A stretch of DNA of 64,000 bases from Fervidobacterium gondwanense DSM 13020. Its GTDB lineage: Bacteria; Thermotogota; Thermotogae; Thermotogales; Fervidobacteriaceae. The translations under genes and the position numbers were made by a program. Of this stretch, positions 9,468 through 17,232 are shown piece after piece. The stretch is from NCBI RefSeq assembly GCF_900143265.1, contig NZ_FRDJ01000006.1:61947-125946 (forward strand), read 5' to 3'. The notes under the pieces were generated by a model. That model did not search any database, was not told where the DNA came from, and saw nothing but the letters and a program-made list of their open reading frames with translations. The number at the start of each line of letters is the position of its first letter. Position 1 is the stretch's first letter.

Positions 9468-10265
9468 ATGCAGTTCAAGATTATACCTCATTTTCGCTCA
9501 ATGATCTGGGGTAACAGTGATATAAACGTTATCTTCGAGCTTGAAAATGAAATGCCAATAGGTGAAATTTGGCTTCTTTCAGGACACCCATTATATGAAA
9601 CAAAGCTTGAGAATGGGATTTCCTTAAACGAATTTGGGCGTTCAATATACGACAGTAAATATGAGAGATTCCCAATACTGATAAAACTCGTATCAACAAA
9701 GCAGTGGCTAAGTGTGCAAGTTCATCCAGACAACGATTACGCAAACTCTTTCGAGAAAGAACCTTGGGGAAAAAGCGAAGCCTGGTATTTTCTTACAGAC
9801 GGTGAATTTGCAATTTGCGAAGATGTTGACAAGATGAAAGAGTACATAAATAATGGCAAAATGGATAAATTAAACGAAGTTATGACTTTTGTAAAGGTTA
9901 GGAAAGGTACGTTTGTAAACATACCAGCCGGGACTGTACATGCTCTGGGTCCGAACAGCACAGTCATAGAAGTCCAGCAGTCGTCAGACCTTACATACCG
10001 CATATACGACTGGGGAAGGCCAAGGGAGACCCATATTGAAAAAGCGATTCAAGTAAGCAAAAGTATCAAAATATCCGATATACTCTCTGAAAATACAGCC
10101 GGATTACAAACACCATACTTTACTTTCTCAACAACACTACCAGAAAAAGACAGCCTCATAGTCGAAATACCAACAGAAATTACTAAAGATTTCTGTGCGA
10201 AAATAATCCTAAAAGAAACGGTTGACAACCAGAGCGATAAGATATATGTATACAATTTCTTATAG
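9468..10265 (+). CDS. manA: Type I mannose-6-phosphate isomerase
   Basis: A 265-residue cupin metalloenzyme interconverting mannose-6-phosphate and fructose-6-phosphate. Metal ligands typical of the family are visible: 'LSVQVHPDN' (His), 'KSEAWY' (Glu) and 'PAGTVHALG' (His). It is shorter than most bacterial members (about 310-320 residues), the shortening being at the C-terminus. The ATG has GGAGGGTTAAG before it. A bidirectional terminator follows directly. Together with the GH130 phosphorylase at 34 kb it would allow mannose-containing sugars to enter glycolysis (inference). Confidence 0.93.
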   Translation: MQFKIIPHFRSMIWGNSDINVIFELENEMPIGEIWLLSGHPLYETKLENGISLNEFGRSIYDSKYERFPILIKLVSTKQWLSVQVHPDNDYANSFEKEPWGKSEAWYFLTDGEFAICEDVDKMKEYINNGKMDKLNEVMTFVKVRKGTFVNIPAGTVHALGPNSTVIEVQQSSDLTYRIYDWGRPRETHIEKAIQVSKSIKISDILSENTAGLQTPYFTFSTTLPEKDSLIVEIPTEITKDFCAKIILKETVDNQSDKIYVYNFL

Positions 10266-10285
10266 TCTTGAGAGCTTGGAATAAA

Positions 10286-10311
10286 AACATGCGGGTAAAA
10301 ACCCGCATGTT
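10286..10311. terminator. Bidirectional terminator between manA and acpP
   Basis: An 11-bp perfect stem (AACATGCGGGT / ACCCGCATGTT) with an AAAA loop, followed by TTGTTTTTT on the plus strand and by TTTTATTCC on the minus strand. It separates the converging manA and acpP genes. Confidence 0.9.
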
Positions 10312-10334
10312 TTGTTTTTTCTATTCACTTTTGA

Positions 10335-10580
10335 TTAATCGCTGATTTTTTCTTCAAGCAAATCGAGAATATTTTTAACTGTCACAAGTTTCTCGATTTC
10401 TTCGTCTTCGAGCTTTATACCAAACTCGTCTTCAAAAACCATAACAAGATCGAATGCATCGAGTGAATCTGCTCCCAAATCTTCAATCAAATGGCTATCT
10501 TCGTCAATGTCTTCGATAGGTACGTTCAGCTTCTCAGAAATGATTTCCGCTACTTTTTTAAAGAGCTCTTCTCTATTCAC
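10335..10580 (-). CDS. acpP: Acyl carrier protein
   Basis: An 81-residue acidic acyl carrier protein. The phosphopantetheine attachment serine is S39 in 'GADSLDAFDLV'. Length and the pattern of three helices fit fatty-acid ACP. It stands alone on the minus strand behind its own strong promoter, not in a fab cluster. Confidence 0.96.
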   Translation of the reverse strand: MNREELFKKVAEIISEKLNVPIEDIDEDSHLIEDLGADSLDAFDLVMVFEDEFGIKLEDEEIEKLVTVKNILDLLEEKISD

Positions 10581-10622
10581 ATTAATCGCCTCCTACAAGG
10601 ATTTTCTATGATGTCTTGCTAT

Positions 10623-10651
10623 ATTTTAATAAAACACTTTCGCTTTGTCAA
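10623..10651 (-). promoter_or_regulatory. Sigma-70-type promoter of acpP
   Basis: On the minus strand TTGACA (10646-10651) and TAAAAT (10623-10628) are separated by exactly 17 bases, about 45 bases before the acpP start. It lies in the 90-base gap between pepF and acpP. Confidence 0.8.
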
Positions 10652-10670
10652 TATTTTTAAAATATTCCTT

Positions 10671-12407
10671 TTAATCCCGAGCTGCTTCTTCTAACTCATC
10701 TACAAGGTGCTCAATGAACCTAAATGCCCTTTCCCAGAATCCTTCTTCCTTGACATCAATTCCAACACTGGCTAACAATTCTTCCGGTGTATACTTGCCT
10801 CCGCTTTCAAGCAATTTTAAATATTTCTCGGCAAATGTTCTTCCTTCTTCCAAGTACTTCTGATAAAGCGTAATCACAAGACAGTGCGCAAAATTGTATG
10901 CATAGACGTAGAATGGTGTCTCAAAAAAGTGAGAAACCATCGCCCATTCGTTTTTGTACCACTCAGGAATTTCGACAACATCTCCAAATATATTCTTCAA
11001 TTCATCGTGGTATATCTCATTCAACTCATTCCAATCGGCGTACCCATCTGTACTAATCTTCTTGTGGGCTCTCAATTCAAACTTAGTAAACATATTCTGC
11101 CTAAATGTTGTCGCGATTGTATCTTCGATTTTCGAAGCAAGCAGAGCCATTTTTTCTTTTTTTGAAAGCTTGTTTTTGAGATTATCAAAGACTAAGAACT
11201 CTCCAAAAACGGAAGCGAGTTCTGCTAACGTCAGTGGCGTGTCGTGGTTGAAAAACGTCTGTTTTCTTGAAAGAGTGCCATGCAATCCATGTCCAAGCTC
11301 ATGCGCCAAAGTCATAACATCGTACATGTCACCGTTAAAGTTCGTGAGAACGTACGGAGGTAGTTTTGTCGTTGAATATATACAGTAAGCACCTCCAACC
11401 TTTCCCTTCTTAGGTAGCAAATCAATGCGCGAAGTATCGAAAAATCCTTTTACAATATCACCAGCTGATTGGTTAAACGCATAATACGATTCCAAGATAA
11501 CGTCCTTAGCTTCATCGAAAGTAAATATTCTCCTCTCAGCACTTATCGGCGCGTATATGTCTGCAAGTGTCAATTTTTCGCCCATTATTTTCGATTTCCA
11601 ATCATAATACCTGCGCACCAGATTTGTGTATTGGTCAGTAACTTCTATTAATTTATCTACAACTTCGTCGCTCACTTCATTTTCAAAATTCATCATCGAT
11701 ATCGGCTTTGGAAAGCGTCGAATTTTGCTCTCTGTGTCGTAGTTTTTGACTATCAGGTTATAAACTTCGGTTATCACCATTGAATCGTTTTGGAACCTTT
11801 CAAAGAACATCTTCATTGCTCTTTTCCTGAGATGGCTATCCGTCGACCTGCGTAGTGCTTTAATTTCTTCGACCGTTAACGTTTTAAGCTTACCATCAAT
11901 TTCTATATCAAAAGTGTACGCACTCTCTAATCTACTATGAATCTTGGAAATTGCACCTCTTCCGGAAACAGACATCAAAGCTAATGTTTGCTCAGCTTCT
12001 TTAGATAAGAGGTGCTTTCTTCTTTCCACAATTCTTCTAAGCTTGTGCTCATAGTTTTTATCCAGATCTATCATTTTTTCAATGGATGCATCATCAAGAG
12101 CAGCAAGCTTAACTTCCATCTTTACGAGGCTTTCTGAAAGTTCAGCTTCGAGTTGTTGAATACTTCCGATGAGCTTCTGGCTTTCTGAACTCTCAGTATC
12201 CGTAGAGTACCTCATCCACGCATACTGAGAGGATTTTGCAAAATTATCGGTTGAATCTTCTATCTTTTTAATCAATTCAACTAATCTTCCTAATTCCTGT
12301 TCATTTTCAAATTCCTCAACGTATTTTTTTATTTCGTTCAAGCGCAGTTTTGCATTTTCAGTAGCAGCTGTATCGTCTTGAAAAATCTCTTTCAGATTCC
12401 AGTTCAA
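10671..12407 (-). CDS. pepF: Oligoendopeptidase F (M3B)
   Basis: A 578-residue M3 metallopeptidase that degrades cytoplasmic peptides. The zinc motif HELGH is in 'TLAHELGHGLHG', with the downstream glutamate in 'LTLAELASVFGEF'. The helical N-terminal lid is typical for PepF. It begins with TTG at 12405-12407 behind AGGAGGGAG. It follows lepA by 30 bases and ends the trpS-mscS-lepA-pepF group. Confidence 0.95.
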   Translation of the reverse strand: MNWNLKEIFQDDTAATENAKLRLNEIKKYVEEFENEQELGRLVELIKKIEDSTDNFAKSSQYAWMRYSTDTESSESQKLIGSIQQLEAELSESLVKMEVKLAALDDASIEKMIDLDKNYEHKLRRIVERRKHLLSKEAEQTLALMSVSGRGAISKIHSRLESAYTFDIEIDGKLKTLTVEEIKALRRSTDSHLRKRAMKMFFERFQNDSMVITEVYNLIVKNYDTESKIRRFPKPISMMNFENEVSDEVVDKLIEVTDQYTNLVRRYYDWKSKIMGEKLTLADIYAPISAERRIFTFDEAKDVILESYYAFNQSAGDIVKGFFDTSRIDLLPKKGKVGGAYCIYSTTKLPPYVLTNFNGDMYDVMTLAHELGHGLHGTLSRKQTFFNHDTPLTLAELASVFGEFLVFDNLKNKLSKKEKMALLASKIEDTIATTFRQNMFTKFELRAHKKISTDGYADWNELNEIYHDELKNIFGDVVEIPEWYKNEWAMVSHFFETPFYVYAYNFAHCLVITLYQKYLEEGRTFAEKYLKLLESGGKYTPEELLASVGIDVKEEGFWERAFRFIEHLVDELEEAARD

Positions 12408-12437
12408 GACAGCTCCCTCCTATCCTTAGAAAATCTC

Positions 12438-14252
12438 TTATTCTTCCTCCTCACCAATCCTGAGCATTGCTAAGAAAGCTTCTTGAGGTATCGTCACGTT
12501 ACCAATTTCCCTAAGTTTTTTCTTACCCTCTTTCTGCTTTTCAAGAAGCTTCATCTTCCTCGTAACGTCTCCACCGTAACACTTCGCCAACACGTCTTTT
12601 CTCAGTGCCTTAACTGTTGAACGTGCGATGAACCTACCGCCAGCTTTCGCTTGGATAGGAATTTCAAACTGATGTTGAGGTATGAGCTCAGCGAGTTTAT
12701 CGACAAGCTTTCTTGCTATCGTGTATGCTTTGTCGCGGTGCGCAACGAACGACAGTGCATCAACAGGTTCTTTATTCACGTATATCGCAATCTTTACGAG
12801 ATCACTCTTTCTGTATTCAAGGAACTCGTAGTCCATTGATGCGTATCCTCTACTCACTGCTTTCATCTTATCGAAGAAATCGAAGATGATTTCCGCAAGT
12901 GGAACTTCAAAGTGCATAACAACACGCTCGTGACCGGCGTTTTCCGTTGAGATCATCGTACCGCGCTTTTCGTTCTGCACCAAGTTCATCAACTTTCCTA
13001 TATAATCTGGTGGCGTAATTATCGACAACTTAACGTACGGCTCGTAAATCTCTCGCACTTCTCCTTCTTCTGGGAACTTAGCCGGGTCGTTTATGAACAC
13101 CTCTTCGCCCGCATGCGTGATTACCTTGTACTCAACGTTCGGCGCAGTTAATATGACAGCCATATCGAACTCTCGCTCAAGCCTTTCCCTGACAACATCC
13201 ATATGAAGTAGTCCAAGAAAACCGCACCTGAAACCAAAACCAAGCGCTGGCGAGTGATCTGGTTTGTAAACGAGCGCCGCGTCGTTGAGCTTGTATTTAT
13301 CCAGTGCCTTTCTTAACTCTTCGTAGTACTCAGGCAATCCTGGATACATACCCGCAAATACCATCGGTTTTACTTCCTTGTATCCCGGCAGTGGCTCTGG
13401 AGCTGGGTTATCAGGTTTTGTTATCGTATCACCGATTTTGGCTTTGGAAACGTCTTTCAACCCTGCAATGATATAACCGATATCCCCTGCTTTCAGAGAA
13501 TCGACAGGCAACATATCAGGAGTGAACGTACCTACCTCTATGACTTCATAAACTTCGTTTGTAGACATCATCATTATCTTGTCGCCTGATTTAATCTCGC
13601 CATCGAAAATTCTAACGTACGTAATTGCACCGCGGTATTTATCGTACTTCGCATCGAAAATAAGCGCACGCAAATGCCCATCATCGGATGTTTCCGGTGG
13701 TGGAACGAGCTTTATAACCGCCTCCACAAGTTCTTTAACACCAATACCTTCTTTAGCACTTATCTTAAAAATATCCTCGCCTGGAATACCTATCAAATCT
13801 TCTATTTCCGCGACAGTCTCTTCGATATTAGCAAGTGGCATGTCGATTTTATTCACAGCTGGTATTAACTCTAAATCATGTTCGAGTGCCTTATACGTAT
13901 TCGCAACCGTTTGAGCCTGAACACCTTGTGTTGCATCGACTAAGAGGATAGCACCCTCGACTGCCGCCATGCTCCTATCAACTTCATAAGAGAAATCGAC
14001 GTGCCCAGGTGTATCGACGATGTTTATTTCGTATTCTTTTCCATCTTCTGCTGTGTAGAAAACTCTAAGTGGGTGTGATTTTATCGTTATTCCGCGTTCT
14101 CTTTCGATATCCATACTGTCAAGGTACTGTTCTCGCATTTTCCTCTTCTCAACGGCATTCGTCATCTCTAAAATCCTATCGGTAAGCGTCGTTTTACCAT
14201 GGTCAATATGCGCAATTATACAGATGTTCCTAACATTTTCTATTTTCCTCAT
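12438..14252 (-). CDS. lepA: Elongation factor 4 (LepA)
   Basis: A 604-residue translational GTPase that acts on the ribosome during stalled or stressed elongation. GTPase motifs AHIDHGKTT, DTPGH and NKID are present, followed by the EF-G-like domains and the LepA-specific C-terminal domain ('YGGDVTRKMKLLEKQKEGKK'). Full family length. It is preceded by GGAGGGATGG and lies 21 bases after the mscS-like gene. Confidence 0.97.
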   Translation of the reverse strand: MRKIENVRNICIIAHIDHGKTTLTDRILEMTNAVEKRKMREQYLDSMDIERERGITIKSHPLRVFYTAEDGKEYEINIVDTPGHVDFSYEVDRSMAAVEGAILLVDATQGVQAQTVANTYKALEHDLELIPAVNKIDMPLANIEETVAEIEDLIGIPGEDIFKISAKEGIGVKELVEAVIKLVPPPETSDDGHLRALIFDAKYDKYRGAITYVRIFDGEIKSGDKIMMMSTNEVYEVIEVGTFTPDMLPVDSLKAGDIGYIIAGLKDVSKAKIGDTITKPDNPAPEPLPGYKEVKPMVFAGMYPGLPEYYEELRKALDKYKLNDAALVYKPDHSPALGFGFRCGFLGLLHMDVVRERLEREFDMAVILTAPNVEYKVITHAGEEVFINDPAKFPEEGEVREIYEPYVKLSIITPPDYIGKLMNLVQNEKRGTMISTENAGHERVVMHFEVPLAEIIFDFFDKMKAVSRGYASMDYEFLEYRKSDLVKIAIYVNKEPVDALSFVAHRDKAYTIARKLVDKLAELIPQHQFEIPIQAKAGGRFIARSTVKALRKDVLAKCYGGDVTRKMKLLEKQKEGKKKLREIGNVTIPQEAFLAMLRIGEEEE

Positions 14253-14273
14253 CTATCTCCATCCCTCCGAAAA

Positions 14274-15056
14274 TTATTTCACAAGCTTGACTTCAACGAT
14301 ACTGAATGGAATCTTGATACCATTCTTATCGATTTCCGACTTAATTCTGTGCGCGACTGCATTTAGCGTGTCAAAATATGTTTCTTTTTCTGTCCAAAAA
14401 CGCACCGTGTAAACAACGCCATTAGAATCGAACGATTTGAAGACAACATTGTTCTCCACAGAATTATCCTTTACCACCAACGGCTCTTCTTCGAGGACTT
14501 TCTTCAAGATTGAAACAACTTTATCAAGATCAGAAGAGTAATCGACCGTAACATCCACATCTATTCTTCTGTACCTACCGGGCCAAAATTTCGTTACAGT
14601 GCCTGACCAAACCTTCCTGTTTGGAATCAGTATCATCTTGCCGTCAAAAGTCTTCAGATGAACGTGGTTCATCTTAACTATATCGACAATCCCCGTCAGG
14701 CCATCTATATCGACCACTTCGCCCTCAAAGACCTTGCGCGTAACAAGAACCAGAATACCGGACATAAAATTCGTTAATGGTTCTTGCAACGCAAGACCTA
14801 TCACTATACCAGATATTCCCAAACCTGCAAGGTATGGAGCAAGGTTGACATCCCAAATAGCCAAAATACCGGCTATCGCAAAACCATAAATCAAAAACGC
14901 AAGGATTAAAGACAAAGTTTTCGGTGCTTTAACCTCTTTACCTAATGTTGAAATGAATTTATTGATAGATCTCATTATAATTCTGTGAACAATATACGCA
15001 ATGACTACAGCCAATATTGAGAAAAGTATGTTCTTCAAAATCACTGGTTCTAACAT
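14274..15056 (-). CDS. MscS-family mechanosensitive channel
   Basis: A 260-residue small-conductance channel. Membrane segments lie near residues 5-25, 45-65 and 70-95; the pore helix region is 'YLAGLGISGIVIGLALQEPL'. A beta domain ('GEVVDIDGLTGIVD') and a mixed C-terminal domain follow. It would release osmolytes upon hypo-osmotic shock. ATG behind GAAGGAGGG. It lies 21 bases after trpS and before lepA. Confidence 0.9.
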   Translation of the reverse strand: MLEPVILKNILFSILAVVIAYIVHRIIMRSINKFISTLGKEVKAPKTLSLILAFLIYGFAIAGILAIWDVNLAPYLAGLGISGIVIGLALQEPLTNFMSGILVLVTRKVFEGEVVDIDGLTGIVDIVKMNHVHLKTFDGKMILIPNRKVWSGTVTKFWPGRYRRIDVDVTVDYSSDLDKVVSILKKVLEEEPLVVKDNSVENNVVFKSFDSNGVVYTVRFWTEKETYFDTLNAVAHRIKSEIDKNGIKIPFSIVEVKLVK

Positions 15057-15077
15057 TTTTACCCTCCTTCATCCAGA

Positions 15078-16061
15078 TCAGTACATTATCTTGATCGCTT
15101 CTCTAACTTCCTCCATCGTCTCTTGTGCAACTTTCCTTGCCTTTTCGTTCCCTTCTTCCATCGCTTCTTTGACTTCAGCATCGGTTATTGAATTGTACCT
15201 ATCCCAAATCGGCTGCAATTTCTGCACCATGTTCTTTAGCAATAGTTTTTTACAATCGATACATCCTATCTTTGCCTGAGTACAGCCTTCCACAACCCAC
15301 TGAGCTTCTTCTGGCTTATCCGCTGTGCCGAAAGCCTTATGATAATCCCACACTGGGCACACTTCCGGATTGCCTGGATCAGACCTTCTCTTCCTATTAG
15401 TATCAGTTACCATAGGCATTACCATCTTTGAAAGCTCTGCTTCCGTTGTGATGAGTGGAATCGTGTTGCCGTAGCTCTTGCTCATCTTCCTTCCGTCGGT
15501 TCCAAGGAGTTTTGGAACTTTCGAGAGTAATTCCTTCGGTTCTGGAAAAACCTCTCTCTTGAAGATATAATTGAACCTTCTTGCGATTTCCCTCGTAAGC
15601 TCTACGTGGTAGACTTGGTCTTCGCCAACTGGAACGCCATCTGCTTTGTAAATCAAAATATCGGCAGCTTGCAAAACCGGGTACATTAAGAATCCAGCAT
15701 TTGAAAGGTCTCTGCTTGTGATCTGCTGGCGCATTTCTTTATAAGTCGGCACGCGCTCGAGCCAGGAGAGCGGAGTAATCATCGAGAATAAAACCATCAA
15801 CTCTGCGTGTTCTTTAACAGCGGACTGGACAAAGAGCGTAGACTTATCGAGCCCAACAGCGATGAGAGTTTTCATTAAGTCAAAAGTAAATTCTTTTAAT
15901 TCGCTCGTATCTTCGTAGTGCGTAGTCAGTGCGTGCCAGTCTGCTATAAAATAAAACGTGTCATTGCCTTCGTCTTGTAACTTGAGCCAGTTTTCGAAAA
16001 CACCAACAAAATGACCAACATGCACTTTCCCAGTTGGCCTAATACCGCTCAAAATTCTCAC
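15078..16061 (-). CDS. trpS: Tryptophanyl-tRNA synthetase
   Basis: A class I synthetase of about 327 residues from the GTG at 16059-16061, which has GGGAGGTT at good spacing and gives the family N-terminus 'ILSGIRPTGKVHVGH'; the frame remains open 99 bases further but no ribosome site supports an earlier start. The HIGH-like motif is 'KVHVGH' and the KMSKS loop 'KMSKSYGN' is intact. Four cysteines at 'VCPVWDYHKAFG...CTQAKIGCIDCK' hint at an Fe-S or zinc site, as found in the Thermotoga enzyme. First gene of trpS-mscS-lepA-pepF. Confidence 0.95.
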   Translation of the reverse strand: MRILSGIRPTGKVHVGHFVGVFENWLKLQDEGNDTFYFIADWHALTTHYEDTSELKEFTFDLMKTLIAVGLDKSTLFVQSAVKEHAELMVLFSMITPLSWLERVPTYKEMRQQITSRDLSNAGFLMYPVLQAADILIYKADGVPVGEDQVYHVELTREIARRFNYIFKREVFPEPKELLSKVPKLLGTDGRKMSKSYGNTIPLITTEAELSKMVMPMVTDTNRKRRSDPGNPEVCPVWDYHKAFGTADKPEEAQWVVEGCTQAKIGCIDCKKLLLKNMVQKLQPIWDRYNSITDAEVKEAMEEGNEKARKVAQETMEEVREAIKIMY

Positions 16062-16136
16062 AAACTTCAACCTCCCAGTCACATGTTCAAAATTATTGTC
16101 TTTCGTTATTATACCACATTTTAGAAAAATAAAAAC

Positions 16137-16155
16137 GGGCGGATATCTTCCGCCC
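16137..16155 (-). terminator. Terminator after the M15 peptidase gene
   Basis: Stem GGGCGG / CCGCCC with a 7-base loop. Read on the minus strand it is followed by GTTTTTATTTTTC. It separates the peptidase from trpS. Confidence 0.8.
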
Positions 16156-16184
16156 AGCATACATACGAAATCCTTTTATGAATC

Positions 16185-16637
16185 TCACTCTTGCTTGCCA
16201 TTCTTCAAAAACCGCCTCCAATTTTTCATCTGCAGGTGTGGATAGTCCGGAAAATCCTTCCAAGAGCCGCCCCACTCCAGCCCAACTCTCTCTGCGATTT
16301 TCCCGCAAATCGCCCAAAGTTTATGATCATTCCAAACAACTTTTCCATCAACAACAGGTACGAAATCAGCTGCTAAGCCGTGACAATGCGGAGAATCTCT
16401 AAGATTAGTGACTACTCGATTTTCTGATGAACTGATAGGTGGTAAACCAGCCTTCTTACGGGCTTCGTTTACTTTCTCAACAGGTGCTCTGCCTTGCAAA
16501 TACAGTGCATATTGTTCCTCTTTTGTTCTCAAAGTGTTGTAAATCAATACCTTTACACCAACATTTTGGCACTCTATTATGAATTTCTGAAGCAACGTTC
16601 TGAACTCAAGATTCAGATCATCTAAACTTCTGTTCAT
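16185..16637 (-). CDS. M15-family peptidoglycan peptidase
   Basis: A 150-residue peptidase with the D-Ala-D-Ala carboxypeptidase / L-Ala-D-Glu endopeptidase pattern. The zinc motif HGLAADF (H and D) and the second zinc histidine in 'DYPHLQM' are visible, and the central 'TLRTKEEQYALYLQGR' is typical of VanY/CwlK-like enzymes. No signal peptide is seen, as for phage endolysins. It stands alone with its own terminator. It may be a domesticated lysin or a cell-wall recycling enzyme; no other phage gene is nearby, so the former is only a possibility. Confidence 0.85.
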   Translation of the reverse strand: MNRSLDDLNLEFRTLLQKFIIECQNVGVKVLIYNTLRTKEEQYALYLQGRAPVEKVNEARKKAGLPPISSSENRVVTNLRDSPHCHGLAADFVPVVDGKVVWNDHKLWAICGKIAERVGLEWGGSWKDFPDYPHLQMKNWRRFLKNGKQE

Positions 16638-16654
16638 TCATTTCACCCAAGAAG

Positions 16655-16684
16655 ATATATCTACAAGAATTAAAAATAAAAGGG
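16655..16684 (-). repeat. 30-bp direct repeat, copy 1
   Basis: A 30-base segment identical to 16720-16749. It contains AAAAATAAAAGGG, which on the minus strand is the first bases of a terminator stem followed by its T-rich tail. Copy 1 follows the small stem at 16682-16695. Confidence 0.9.
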
Positions 16685-16695
16685 TGACTACACCC
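16682..16695 (-). terminator. Second, short stem in the tandem terminator tail
   Basis: Stem GGGTG / CACCC. On the minus strand it is followed by TTTTATTTTTAATT, the tail shared with the terminator at 16746-16768. It is probably a second, weaker terminator. Confidence 0.5.
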
Positions 16696-16719
16696 CCCGA
16701 AATCTATATGCCGTATAGT

Positions 16720-16749
16720 ATATATCTACAAGAATTAAAAATAAAAGGG
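16720..16749 (-). repeat. 30-bp direct repeat, copy 2
   Basis: Perfect copy of 16655-16684, starting 65 bases away. It overlaps the 3' arm of the 16746-16768 hairpin. Confidence 0.9.
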
Positions 16750-16768
16750 CAGTTCTTCAAACTGCCCT
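16746..16768 (-). terminator. Terminator of the small gene 16791-17108
   Basis: 9-bp stem AGGGCAGTT / AACTGCCCT with a 5-base loop, followed on the minus strand by TTTATTTTTAATT. Confidence 0.85.
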
Positions 16769-16790
16769 CGCTTTTTGAAAAACATACCTA

Positions 16791-17108
16791 TTAACTTTTT
16801 TCAGTATCTTCCTCTAATACGATTTTTTCAAACTCGGTCTCGGCAATATCCTCCGGGTTTCCACGCTTTACGACTATTGTTTTCTCAGTTGGGAGAACCT
16901 TGAATCTTTCCCACGGAAATTCGTAAATTTCGCGAAGGTCTCTAACTTCGTCAGGCACTTCGATTAATTCTATTTCCAGTTTCGACTCTTGGAAAACCCA
17001 ATCACCTATTTCATACGTTCCGTAGACGGTAACAAACTTCGTTGCATCCTCCCATTTGAACCAACGTGGGATGAAATACCCAAATGAGTACAAGTTCCAC
17101 TTAATCAT
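16791..17108 (-). CDS. Small conserved-looking protein, unknown
   Basis: About 105 residues, beginning 'MIKWNLYSFGYF'. AAAGGAGG is followed by TTTT and then ATGATG; 17108 (the second ATG) has the better 7-base spacing, 17111 is possible. The protein is acidic at its C-terminus, rich in W, Y and F near the start, and has no membrane segment, signal peptide or recognised motif. It has its own promoter and terminator. Function unknown. Confidence 0.6.
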   Translation of the reverse strand: MIKWNLYSFGYFIPRWFKWEDATKFVTVYGTYEIGDWVFQESKLEIELIEVPDEVRDLREIYEFPWERFKVLPTEKTIVVKRGNPEDIAETEFEKIVLEEDTEKS

Positions 17109-17176
17109 CATAAAACCTCCTTTGAAATCAACAGGTCGCAAATAACCTTGACACAGACTTTAACATGCACATGTAA

Positions 17177-17185
17177 ATTATACCA
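17177..17185 (-). promoter_or_regulatory. Extended -10 promoter of the small gene
   Basis: On the minus strand TGGTATAAT forms an extended -10 element (TGN plus TATAAT), about 65-70 bases before the start codon. No clear -35 element is visible. Confidence 0.5.
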
Positions 17186-17198
17186 CAAAAACAAAAAA

Positions 17199-17214
17199 GT
17201 GGGCTCTCGCCCAC
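17199..17214 (-). terminator. Terminator of the chemoreceptor gene
   Basis: Stem GTGGGC / GCCCAC with a TCTC loop, followed on the minus strand by TTTTTTGTTTTTG. Confidence 0.85.
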
Positions 17215-17232
17215 TTTTGTAGCAATTAAACT

